64,000 nt of DNA from Apostichopus japonicus (lineage: Eukaryota; Echinodermata; Holothuroidea; Aspidochirotida; Stichopodidae): the NCBI RefSeq assembly GCF_037975245.1, contig NC_092571.1, forward strand, positions 13,294,917 through 13,358,916. Direction: 5' to 3'. The notes under the pieces are model-generated. The model was not told the origin of the DNA. It ran no database searches and saw only the letters and a program-made list of their open reading frames with translations. Within the stretch, counting starts at the first letter, position 1. Every line of letters starts with the position of its first letter. This document shows positions 22,985-32,699 of the stretch, piece by piece. The position numbers and the translations under genes were made by a program.

Positions 22985-23845
22985 TAATAATAATAATAAA
23001 TGAACTTATAAAGCGCTAAAATCTACGAAGTATTCAATAGCGCTGTACAACCCTAATAGAACACGACTTGAAAAAATGAGTCTTCAAGCAAGACTTGAAC
23101 TGACTGAGAGTGGGAGAACTCCGCACAGATATGGGCAGACCATTCCAGAGCTTGGGCCCGGCTGATGGAAAGGCACGGTCGCCATAGGTTTTTCAGTTTA
23201 GTTCTGGGAACAGTGAGAGTGAGTGTATTGCTAGAACGCAAGGTATAACGAGTACTGACCTGGAAGGACAGATCGTCTGGCAAATTGGCGGGTGCCATTC
23301 CATGAATGCACTTATAAATAGGAGCAGTACTTAGGAGCAGTACTTATAGGAGCAGTACTTTGAACTTTAATTCTGAATTCAACAGGCAACCAGTGCAAAG
23401 AATGGAGGATACTCAACGATGGTGTGTTGAAGTCATAGCAGTCTACAACAAGCCTGGCTGCGCTGTTCTGCAGACGTTGCAGTCTCTGAATCAGATACCC
23501 TTGAATACCATGGAGCAAACTATTGCAATAATCCAAATGGCTATGAATGAATGAATGAATAAATCAATCAATCAATCAACCAATGTACTCATAGTTCTAG
23601 AAGGACATATGTTTCATAATCTTCTTTAGATTAAAAATATAATAGAAACCAGTCTTGCAAACTTTACTGATATGTTTTTTCATTTTCATGTGTTTGTCGA
23701 AAATAACCCCGAGGTTGCGGACTTGATCACAAGAAGCAATGGAAGCACCACCAACTTTGATAGACTTATTGACGACCTTTGTGAGCTGGACTGGAGTGCC
23801 GAGTGATTCAAAGCGAAGATGTAACAGTTCATGATGTCATTGTCA
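22985..23845 (-). mobile_element. CR1/L2-type LINE, RT to 3' end
   Basis: Minus strand: NLGVIFDKHMKMKKHISKVC (23.6-23.8 kb), MDYCNSLLHGI..RLQRLQNSAARLVV and LHWLPVEFRI (23.31-23.54), then KLWNGLPISV and LKTHFF before an (ATT)n tail at 22985-23000. These are RT C-terminal blocks in the correct order. A (TGAA)n/(TCAA)n microsatellite (about 23548-23582) splits it, and frames are broken. Confidence 0.8.
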
Positions 23846-23914
23846 TTTCCTATAGTCCTCTTATTAAATACCTAGCTACATATAATGTATGGTGATAATG
23901 GAGCTTTTACTTAC

Positions 23915-24395
23915 CAAATATACGGTATGTGTGTTGTATTAGAATCGGACCGACAGTCCCGTCGTAATAGTCTGTCCCCAATAGGCTGACGTGATAAGTT
24001 CCAGCATCTCCTGGTTGAATGTCTCGGATTTGGAACGAAAACTCGTAAAAGTCCCCTGATAAATTCCAGAGCAGGTATTCAACTTGGAATAGATAACGAT
24101 CATAAGTATGATCATCATACAACCGGAACGTACCAGAGTAAAGAAAGGGAGCTCGAGGAACAGCATCGTCGGTTACCAGTTCGGTGAAGTTCAGATCTAA
24201 TCTAAGTAGCCTATATTTATATTTGTATGAAAATGAAATATTTCGAAACAATAAGTCACAACCTACAACCACATAACAGTCTGTTGAATTTACTGTAGAT
24301 CCATCTTGACAGTGATAATCACAATCAATGGCCCCTGAATGAGACAACGTGATAAGAAAAATGAAAGTATAAGATAAGGCAAACACCACTTCCAT
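23915..24395 (-). CDS. Ig receptor unit 1, V-domain first exon V-b
   Basis: 481-bp exon, ATG to donor TATTTG|GTAAGTAAAAG, exit phase 1. Signal peptide (YTFIFLITLSHSGA), Cys at 25, 29, 40 and 46 in CDYHC..NSTDCYVVVGC, then FTELVTDDAVPRAPFLY, DHTYDRYLFQVEYL, and F-strand DAGTYHVSLL ending HTYRIFG. Intact and close to V-a and V-c. It is a complete alternative first exon with its own upstream block (24501-24560). Next exon by phase is the C exon at 12099 or the TM exon at 6997. Confidence 0.75.
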
Positions 24396-24499
24396 ATCGA
24401 TAGATTGCGGTAATGTGACTACTTTTAACAGTAATTACGATGTATGTAGTAACCGCAGTTAAAGTGACACTGTTCACAATATGTGTGAAAAGTGATGAG

Positions 24500-24565
24500 A
24501 GCTGTTTATCAATTAATTACTGCCTGCACATTCGCACACTTTTGTGGGTTTTCATTTGAATAAAA
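24500..24565 (-). promoter_or_regulatory. Conserved block upstream of V-b
   Basis: TAAACAGC at 24501-24508 (106 bp before ATG), then CGAATGTGCAGG and ATTCAAATGAAAACCC on the coding strand, as for V-c and its duplicate. Confidence 0.45.
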
Positions 24566-25034
24566 AATGAAACTGATCCGGATGCTCATAAAATAAATCT
24601 TTGTTTCAACCACTTGTTTCTTTTTCTTTTCAATTTCTGATATAGTCTGCAGATGTATGTGGCGATGTTATGTATCGATTAGTGTATACCATCATTTTCA
24701 TTAATTTTTCTCAATTTCGTCTAAGCGATGCATTTGTTCTCTTTTTTTTTTTCAGCGATGAGAATAGGCGTTAAAAATTGGGCCGTTCAAAAGAATACGA
24801 GGGTTATTTCAATGCAGAACATTGAGCACTGTGAATTAAAACAGTTGATAGAATGCTATAAATATACTGTCCCTGTTACATTTGATCGTAAATGTTTTGG
24901 ATAATGATATGTAGTGATATGTAGTGATATGTAGTAGCAGGTGCTCCTTAGCATGCTAGCGTTGTATGGCGCTGTACCACTACATCACAGAAGAAATTAT
25001 TGAATTTAGGAGATAAAAAGTAGATCGACAATGC
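24566..25034. other. Non-coding; end matches duplicated block
   Basis: About 24960-25034 (GGCGCTGTACCACTACAT, TTCTTAAATGTTCTTGTT) matches 35265-35380 and 61862-63025, so a piece of the unit spacer is present. No gene seen. Confidence 0.4.
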
Positions 25035-25232
25035 GTTCTTAAATGTTCTTGTTTAGTATGCCTTTGACATGGTGATCGTTTTTTTAATGAATGTAATGGA
25101 AACGTTTCAGTTGCACCGAAACTTCCGTATATGGATTTCTGTTTTGTAATTTAACAATTTAACTTCTGTTATCGTAATTGGGTTTTGTTCAGAGGTTTAT
25201 AACGTAGAGATGGAGGTGCGACAGGGGTGTGC
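25035..25232 (+). mobile_element. Tx1-like LINE RT relic
   Basis: Plus-strand remnant related to 19000-19150 (YAFDMVD, ATATGGATTTCTGTTTTGTA) and ending at GAGGTGCGACAGGGGTGT (V-R-Q-G-C, the RT RQGC motif), exactly where an opposite-strand LINE begins. Confidence 0.65.
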
Positions 25233-26338
25233 TTTTTACGTGACCCGCCATGCGGGATATAAAACGTCACGGCCAAACGGCACTACCGAAACATCCCATT
25301 CTGAAAAACGAAACTCAGGTCAAGCGAGCCAATAAAACATACGCCCGCGGACCTGCAGAGACAAAACGCCCAACCCCCCACTCAAACATTCAAAAAACCA
25401 CAAAAGGACGAGCAGTACGGAGCGAAACGAAAAACCCCTCCCCAGCACACCAGCGTCCAAAAAAGGCAGGCCCAGATAAACGGCGAAAATCGCCTTCAAT
25501 CTGAAGGCGAATATCAGACTTCACCGCCTCCAGGACTGCCTGCCAACTGGCAAATTTCCCCCTAAAAACCACATCACATCTATTCCGCCGAACATGTTTT
25601 TTTACAATAGAGCAAACAAAAATAATGCGATGCAAAACAGCAACCGAACAAACTGGAGGGTCTACCCCATATAAAATAAAGGCCTGTCCTACCGACCATG
25701 AACGGTCTCGCGTAACACGGTCGGTCCAGGTCTGGAACCACTCCCATAAGTTAACTACAAAGCAACAATGCCAAAAAACATGAGCGGTACTCTCTAAGCT
25801 GTCACAGCCGGTCCTCGGGCACAGTCCATCACCCAATCGCCAATGGTATCTTTTTAGGTTCGTCACCAAGGCACCGTGTGCAATTCTCCATGCAAGATCA
25901 CGGAGCCTGCCACCATTCAGCCTTGAATGCACCGAACGCCATACTTCGGCAAAAATGACGTCCCTGGACAAAAATTGCATTCAAGGCCCTATCCTGCAAC
26001 GAACTGTGAACGAGGGCCGGCTGTGACAGGTCAACAGGGGGCAACTCAATCAGAGCGGAGCAAATGACACGCACCACCCTGTTTTGGAGTACTACTATGC
26101 GGTTCTCTGTTGCTAAACAGCGCCGGGACCCATCTACGCAGGTGCAAACCGCCCCCAAAACGTAAAAAATATGAACAAGGCAACCCTGGGTCAGTTACCG
26201 CTACAAACAACTGCTTAAATAACAAAAAGGTTAAGGGGTGTAATATGCAGATGGCGTCACGTGTGTTGACCTGCTGTATATGTTGACCTGTCACGGCCGG
26301 CCCTTGTTCACAGTTCCTTGCGGGAAAGGGCCTTGAAG
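25233..26338 (-). mobile_element. Tx1-like LINE, longest 3' copy in the window
   Basis: Begins at the family 3' terminus (GTGC/TTTTTACGTGACCCGCC). The minus-strand frame 25980-25390 encodes the ORF2 C-terminus: HSRLNGGRLRDLAWRIAHGA, LVTNLKRYHWRLGDGLCP, the zf-RVT-like Cys/His module CPRTGC..STAHVFWHC, then LWEWFQTWTDRV and CDVVFRGKFASWQAVLEA. Upstream coding continues with interruptions to 26338. Tx1/L1-type ORF2 proteins end in such a module. 5'-truncated. Its 5' end cuts an Ig V exon (26341-26493). Confidence 0.85.
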
Positions 26339-26340
26339 GC

Positions 26341-26493
26341 AAATTTTGTACAATTACAACCTACAACCACATAACAGTCTGTTGAATTTACTGTAGGTCC
26401 ATCATGACAGTGATAATCACACTCAATGTGATCAGAAAGTGAAAACTTGATTAGAAACATGAACGAGTAAAGTACCACAGACAAAACTTCCAT
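26341..26493 (-). pseudogene. V-domain first exon cut by a LINE
   Basis: ATG and first ~50 residues of a V exon nearly identical to V-a: MEVLSVVLYSFMFLIKFSLS, CDYHCHDG and NSTDCYVVVGCN. Reading then passes straight into LINE sequence at 26340. The rest of the domain and the donor are gone, while the start and upstream block are intact, so it may still be transcribed. Confidence 0.8.
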
Positions 26494-26589
26494 ATCGTAA
26501 ATAAATATGAGACTTATGCTCTGTAACTATGTTTATGTCATGAACGCGGTACAAGCAAAACTGAAATCAAGCTATATGTGCAGCGGATG

Positions 26590-26632
26590 GCGCTGTTTAG
26601 CAATCGAACGGAAAATCGTTCTCAAGATGATT
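26590..26632 (-). promoter_or_regulatory. Conserved block upstream of the broken V exon
   Basis: TAAACAGC at 26592-26599, 99 bp before the ATG, in a GCGGATGGCGCTGTTTAGCA context almost the same as V-a. The distal part is replaced by a LINE. Confidence 0.4.
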
Positions 26633-26634
26633 CA

Positions 26635-27048
26635 AAGGATAGCTCCTTGATTGCAATATTTGTACAGGGACGTCATTCTGCCGAAGTATGGGTTCGGTGC
26701 ATTCGAGGCTTAATTGTTGCAGGCTCCGCGATCTTGCCTTGGTGACCAATCTGAAAAGGTATTTTTGGCGATTGGGTGACGGAATATGCCCAGGGACCGG
26801 CTTTGGCAGCTTAGAGGGTACTGCTCATATTTTTGGGCATTGCTCCTATTGTTTGAATAGATGCGATATAGTTTTTAGGGGGAAATTTGCCAGTTGGCAG
26901 GCAGTCCTGGCAGGCGGTGAAGTGTGACATTCGCTTTTAGGTTCAAGGCGATTCTCACCGTTCATCTGGAGCTGCCCTTTGGACGCTGTGGAGGGGTGTT
27001 CTGTTTCGCTGCGTGCTGGTCGTCCTTTCAATGTTCCAGTGGGTGATG
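26635..27048 (+). mobile_element. Tx1-like LINE, C-terminal fragment (5' part of split copy)
   Basis: Plus strand, collinear with the reverse of 25490-26000: VHSRLN..LRDLALVTNLKRYFWRLGDGICP, TAHIFGHC and CDIVFRGKFASWQAVLAG. It breaks off at GTTCCAGTGGGTGATG; the rest resumes at 28386 after an inserted CR1/L2-type LINE. Confidence 0.8.
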
Positions 27049-28385
27049 ATTCGCTCCATAAAATCGGAAATTTCGATACTCGCCCATTATAAGAAATACA
27101 AACATATACACAAAACTATATTCATATTACAATTAATAACTAAAGGAGGTTAGATCAAGTTAAATAGTTTAAGACAGAGAACCTACCCATCCAAGGACTA
27201 GGCAACCACCTAACGACTCAAATTGCTGTTGTAAAGTTTCATTGCACGAGAGATAAATGAACTGTGGTGCCAGTCAGTCTTAAGTTGCGGAAGTCTTACT
27301 CTACCAATGCCCCTCTGTTAATCTATCATGGAGTTGAACATGATATGGTTGACTACAGTCGTCCCAAACGGAGTTGGGCTTGGACTGCAGGAGACACTGT
27401 TAGACAAAATCAACAGCAGACTGAGACCCCCCCCCCTCTACTATTTCAGCTTTTTTAATGATGTTGTCAACATGATTCCTTCTGTCTTACTAACGAAAAA
27501 GAAAAGGAGTCAGGACAGTCCCTTGAGGGACCCTGTATTGTACATAATAGTATCTGAACGGCAGGTGGGACAAAGTTTCACAAACTGTTTACGGTTGGTA
27601 AGATACGTCATAATCCATTTAATTAAACCATCGGTGATGTCCATTTTCAAGAGTTTATATATTATGGGGTTGAATAGTATTAAAGGCAGAAGAAAAATCG
27701 AAAAAAATAACCCGTGCAGAATTACCAGAATGTTCTGTATGTGTGATCTTCCAGAATGCCTGTCAAGGATCACAAGGATGGCATCTTAACAGCTGCGACC
27801 AGCATTGTATGCAAATTGTAAAGGGTCTAGAAAATGAGCTACTAAAGGTTTAAATTGTTTTAAAAATAAACGCTCACATACCTTCATTGGCATGGATGTG
27901 AGTGCTACAGGGCGCAAGTCATTCAAACAATGATATTACTGATTTTTTTATGAAAAGGTATTACATATAAACTTAAAAGACCGATTGTATACAATAGTGA
28001 AAATACAATGTTTTAATACCTGTGATGAGAGATGATCAGGCCTGGCAGGATTGATGAATGTAACTTAGAAAACTGACAACGTTCGTCGTTCTCAGTTACC
28101 ACTAGGTTGCAGTTAAAATCAGTCAGCAGTCCTTGCAGATTAATAAGCTCAGTAGAAAAATCATAATTGTCAAAATGGTTATTAAAATAATTCATTTGTA
28201 TAATCGACTGTAGCAGCAGGTAGTTGGCAAAAGTTGGTTTTATTGTGTATCCGCTCATAAGGCTCATGCCCTCCCAGACAAGCTTCATATTGTTGTCAGT
28301 GAAATATCCTTCGATTTTGTCACGATAACCGGCATTCCATTCCTTGATTACCCGTTTAAGTTCAAATTGCACTTGCTTTAATCCT
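27049..28385 (-). mobile_element. CR1/L2-type LINE nested in a Tx1-like LINE
   Basis: Minus strand carries QFELKRVIKEWNAGYRDKIE and KLVWEGMSLMSGY (linker before RT) and, after damage, KLLKMDITDGLIKWIMTYLT with NRKQFVKL and NTGSLKGLS, equivalent to the 'LIxWIxxYLTNRxQxV...NTGxPQGxxLS' RT block. Frameshifted. Lies between two pieces of one Tx1-like copy. A poly-C run is at about 27428-27437. Confidence 0.75.
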
Positions 28386-28455
28386 TGTCTCTGCTGGTCG
28401 GTGGGCTAGTTTGGTAGTGCCGTTGGATTCCCGCAGGGCGGGTCACGTAAAAATT
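28386..28455 (+). mobile_element. Tx1-like LINE, 3' terminus of split copy
   Basis: TTGTCTCTGCTGGTCGG, GTTTGGTAGTGCCGTTGGAT and CCCGCAGGGCGGGTCACGTA, the 3' end expected to follow 27048. Confidence 0.8.
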
Positions 28456-28791
28456 TTAATATATTATATATATACTTGTAATATGTCAGTATTCTGCCAT
28501 TGGTAAGAAGAAATACTTTCAATATATTTCAAATCAGTATGCTCTGAATTAGGAAATTAAAACCCGGAAGCAGAATAAGTCTCTATATCGCCTTTTCTAC
28601 GAAAACAAGTTCAATTACCCAAAACTGTTTCGATCAAAACATAAAATCACTTTCTTTATTCTACAAGTGTATCACATGACAAGATAATCAAAGAAGAGAA
28701 AAAGATAGCATTTAATATAAAATATACATTTTTACAAACCGATCCTTATGGTAGAATACTGACATATGACTATTACAAGTGTATATAATAT
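28453..28791. repeat. Spacer of a large inverted repeat; inverted copy of 36240-36690
   Basis: Ends are inverted relative to each other (TAATATGTCAGTATTCTGCC and the complement of TGGTAGAATACTGACATATG). The interior matches the reverse complement of 36240-36690, including the complement of TATTCTGCTTCCGGGTTTTA. Flanked by LINE 3' ends pointing at each other. Confidence 0.75.
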
Positions 28792-28931
28792 ATTATAATT
28801 TTTACGTGACCCGCCCTGCGGGAATATAAACGTCACGGCCAAACGGCACTACCAAACCAGCTTACTCTGAAAAACTCAAGTGAGCCAAAACAAGTAAATA
28901 CGCCTACCGACCAGCAGAGACAAACCCAAAG
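28792..28931 (-). mobile_element. Tx1-like LINE, 3' end fragment
   Basis: TTTTTACGTGACCCGCCCTG, CGTCACGGCCAAACGGCACT and CAGCAGAGACAAACCC; opposite orientation to 28386-28455 and joined to the same flanking sequence in mirror image. Confidence 0.8.
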
Positions 28932-29682
28932 ATCAAATTCATAGTATAACATTTGAATGAATACAAAAAGAGATGAACAAATATTTAATTGGAAACTTCA
29001 AGATCCGATCACGAATGGTATCACGCATCGATCACCTTTCACACACGTTACGGTACTACCATGGCAACGTATGGAACGCAAAAAGAGTTTGTCGATAGGT
29101 ACGACTTTTGTACATTACTAAATTATATGATATATAAGATTTTAGTTCAACAGAAAGTTTTGACCTTCATAAACGTCTCACGAATCCACTGGGACGGACT
29201 AGCGCACCCCTTGGGGGCTCCTGCAGCCTAGGTTAGGAACCCCTGCCCTATAACTTCACAGATTCGATACACACCAAAACCCACTGAAATAACAGCAGTC
29301 CAATTTCCTTACAAGAACATGTTGCTTCAACTAAGCCACTACACCATGCTTTAATGACTATAGGTTCTGCCCTCGACCATACCCATCAGCCCACGGACTT
29401 CGGAGCAACGCGTGCAAAGAAAAACTTTGAAAGAACTATAAGTCATATTGGGTTAAGATTTTGTACTTTAACAATAACAGTGAACTAGCAGTTAGAAAGG
29501 TACATTGCTTGTGTTGGTGCGATTTAGTATTCTGAAACTGTTCTTAGTCTGAAACATTTTCTAAAGGGGTTGGGGTATTTTTATATGTTAGGCGATGACT
29601 TTAAGAATGATGAATAGACTATTTTTTTTTCTTTCAAAGCATTTGCGTACACGGTTAATAAAATAAATGACAAAAGACTCAC

Positions 29683-30517
29683 CTGGATTACTTTTAGAGA
29701 TGTTATATTCACATCTGTTCAAATACTGCGGTGCAGAAAGGGACGCCATTGTTTCCTGTGTAGCGATGCATCCAACAGTTGAGTTCTTATCACAAGACGT
29801 AACGTTAATAGAGAGCTCTTGAATACCGTTATCATCCGTGTAATGTTTCTGAAAATCACAGCCGTCGGACTCAATCATTTCCAGATTTATCGGTGGAAAC
29901 CCGTATGTTATCGAACAAGATATAGTTACGTGGTAGGAGCCAGATGGGGATGAGGATGGGCCTTCACAAACAAGAGGGCTAGGAGGCTGGTAGACTGTAA
30001 AGAGATGATAGGTGTGATGAGAGTAAAGAGTATACGGGGAGTCAGCATCAGTCAATGACAGATGATAAGTACCAGCATCCTGTCGTTGAAGGTTTAAGAT
30101 GGAGAAAGAGAAATCAACCTTAGTAACTTCAGGCCAGTAGTGGGATAGATCTTCCTTCATATATTCTAGTTTTACTTGAAATAAATATCGAATGACTGTC
30201 TGATTCTGTCTTCTTTGTATGCCGTTGTATGAGTAAGTTCCTTTAGAGGGAACGTCTCCATTGGTACGTCCGGTAAAGTTCATAGCAACTCGTAAACCAT
30301 TTATATATCTATATCTACTATATATCTCCACTTCAATATGATCTGTGTTAACAGCAATATCCGGGAACGAGAAGTCACAGCCTAGCATAGCGTAGCATTC
30401 CTTTGAATTTACTGTTTGTCCTTCTGTGCAGTGGTAGTAACAGCCGATTACGTTACAAGTATCTAATACCAGGAAGATGGTAAGATGAAAGAACTTTGAA
30501 ACAATGCAACCATCCAT
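29683..30517 (-). CDS. Ig receptor unit 1, fused V+C first exon
   Basis: 835-bp exon, ATG at 30517 (alignment with the copy at 57750 favours MDG over an upstream in-frame ATG at 30550), donor CCAG|GTGAGTC, exit phase 1. Residues 1-25: signal peptide (FFHLTIFLVLDTCNV). Then a V domain (CYYHC..NSKECYAMLGC, MNFTGRTNGDVPSKGTYSY, RYLFQVKLEY, DAGTYHLSL) and directly, without an intron, the C domain (VYQPPSPLVCEG ... RCEYNISKSNPG). At the join, TATCATCTCTTTACAGTCTA is read as codons (YHLFTV), yet it is the sequence that acts as acceptor for the free C exons. Exit phase fits TM exon 6911-6997, so this exon would skip the separate C exon. Confidence 0.75.
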
Positions 30518-32031
30518 TTTTAAATTGTGAACGACTTTTTGTTTGTCCAACGTCGCAGACGTGCGTTTGTGCCAACATTTATTTGAAAACTCTTATGAGA
30601 GATAGAAAGTGATCTTTGTTACAATACGATTGCTTTCAACTTTGCATGACTGGAAAACATATTTCCGACATGACAACATGCATGCACGAGTGCGTTTCGA
30701 ATTTTAAACGGCGCTTTGTTTTTCTATTTAATTTGAGCAGTTATATTAGCTAGGAAGTAGGCTAATGATTTAATATAACATTCTTATTTAATGACAAACA
30801 TATTTGTTGAAGGGTGAGTGTGTGTGTGTATGAATCGTTTGTTGTCATTTTGTGTTCTCGCTATTAATTTAATGCTTTTACGTGGCTTTTGGAACAGTAC
30901 CCTACAGTAACATCAAATCAAATTTGAGTATGTAACGAATGTCATTAATATACTTTCATACTGAGTTAGACTGAGAAAAACAGAAAATGAGAATGCAACG
31001 TGGAGCTTGAGCTTGAACGTGGAGCTTGAAATGAAGCACTGACAGAGCATAAACATATATACATTATCTTCATCATTTTAAAGTGAAACATTCATGAAAC
31101 GGAATGACTGTATACCTGAAAGTGATGAAGCTCTCACGTGAAACATTGAACAAAACTGAATTCGTGAGCATTCTACTTTAATCTGCTCTGGTGACCGAAC
31201 GAGTGAATTCAAAATATGATGGAACAGTGTAGATAACAACACATCGTCAATTGACGGCTAAAATAACATCTTCCATATGAGGTATTAACACAAAATCCGG
31301 AGTTACTATTCTGTTTTTTGGCTTTATATTTCACATGAAGGTAAATTAATATATTCATGGTTCTCGATCATCTGCATCGAATTACTTTTAGTGTTACTTG
31401 ATCACAGTTTAAATACAACAGGGTCGTGGATTCATATGGTAGGAAGATTAGTAAAACGCACTTATAATGGTGAGACCTTTTTTTTACCTTCCATTCCTTT
31501 TTTTGGTAGAATCCTTCACCCTTACATATTGAATAATTCATTGAATATAATTAATCGCATTGTTCATTGTGCCGTCAGGTAATTTATATTAACTATGCAC
31601 ACCTCGTTTTCAAAGAATATGTAAAACTTTGTCAAAGAACTGAACAACAGTCTCTATTTCGAATGTCCTCTAACCCACCTTACCTAATAACCATCAGTAT
31701 ATAATGGTATTTCTATAATGTGCAAATATGTTCAAATTCACTTCAGAAAACGAAAAGACACATGATGTCATCCTTGTTAGCGAATAGGTTAGAGTCATTT
31801 CTCATTTAACACTATGGTTTTTCGAGAACAGCTAATCACTTGGATATTTCTGCCCCTTTTTTCAATCAAAGTAACTTCTTATATCAATGCATGTACAAAA
31901 ATATTAAAATTCACAGTAACGTTTGCCAGATGTTTCCATGATTTTGGTTACTCTGAACATGTCTCTAACACTCGATGGCTTTTAGTCATACATAACTGGG
32001 TATGAGTAGATAAATGTTAGGTAAGGCTTAC

Positions 32032-32506
32032 CAAATAGACGGTATGTGTGTTGCCGCAATACAGTCGGGCCGCCAGTCCAGTCACTGTTTGTAGACTGTA
32101 TGTGAACTTGATATGTTCCAGCATCGTTTAGTTGGATATTTAGGATTGAGAAATTAAAGCTAAAATAGCAATCCATGTGGTCACAATACAGGAATTCAAC
32201 TTGGAATATATAACGATCATAGGTATGATCCTCATTCCACCGGAACGTACCAGAGTAAAGAAAGGGAGTTCGAGGAACAGCATCATCGGTAGCCAGCTCG
32301 GTGAAGTTCAAATCTAATCTAAGTTGCCTATATATAGATGAAAATGAAATATTTCGAAACGATAAGTCACAACCTTGAACCACATAGCAGTCTGTTGAAT
32401 TTACTGTAGGGCCATCTTGACAGTGGTAATCACAATCAATATCTTCGGGAAATGACAAAGTGATTAGAAAAATGAAAAAACAATGTAAAACAGGTACAAA
32501 GCCCAT
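32032..32506 (-). CDS. Ig receptor unit 1, V-domain first exon V-c
   Basis: 475-bp exon, donor TATTTG|GTAAGCC, exit phase 1. Start set at MGFVPVLHCFF (32506) because V-a, V-b and the 59.7-kb copy align there; an in-frame ATG lies 36 bp upstream. Signal peptide FFIFLITLSFPED; Cys at 25, 29, 40, 46 (CDYHC, DCYVVQGC); LDLNFTELATDDAVPRTPFL; DHTYDRYIFQVEF; an extra CDHMDC pair; F-strand DAGTYQVHI; HTYRLFG. Intact, whereas the duplicate at 59229-59705 has a frameshift. Confidence 0.75.
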
Positions 32507-32589
32507 ATCGATAGATCGCGGTGATGTGACAATTATATTCAAAGTAAATATGTTTAATTTATTGCAACACTTCGCGCATCTGTCTGTAA

Positions 32590-32690
32590 AGCGAGGAGCG
32601 CTGTTTATGTATCAAAACAAGGAGTCGTTCCTAAGTAACACCCGTGCATGTGCACATGTGTGTGTTTTCATTTGAATAATATATGTGTTG
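32590..32690 (-). promoter_or_regulatory. Conserved block upstream of V-c
   Basis: TAAACAGC at 32600-32607, 94 bp before the ATG, then CACACACATGTGCACATGCA and ATTCAAATGAAAAC on the coding strand. Nearly the same at 59785-59880. Confidence 0.45.
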
Positions 32691-32699
32691 ATTCAAAAT

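Noticed and set aside
25250-25504. Plus-strand ORF with basic, Pro-rich text
   Set aside because: Antisense of the LINE 3' UTR; the same shadow appears at 39645-40013.
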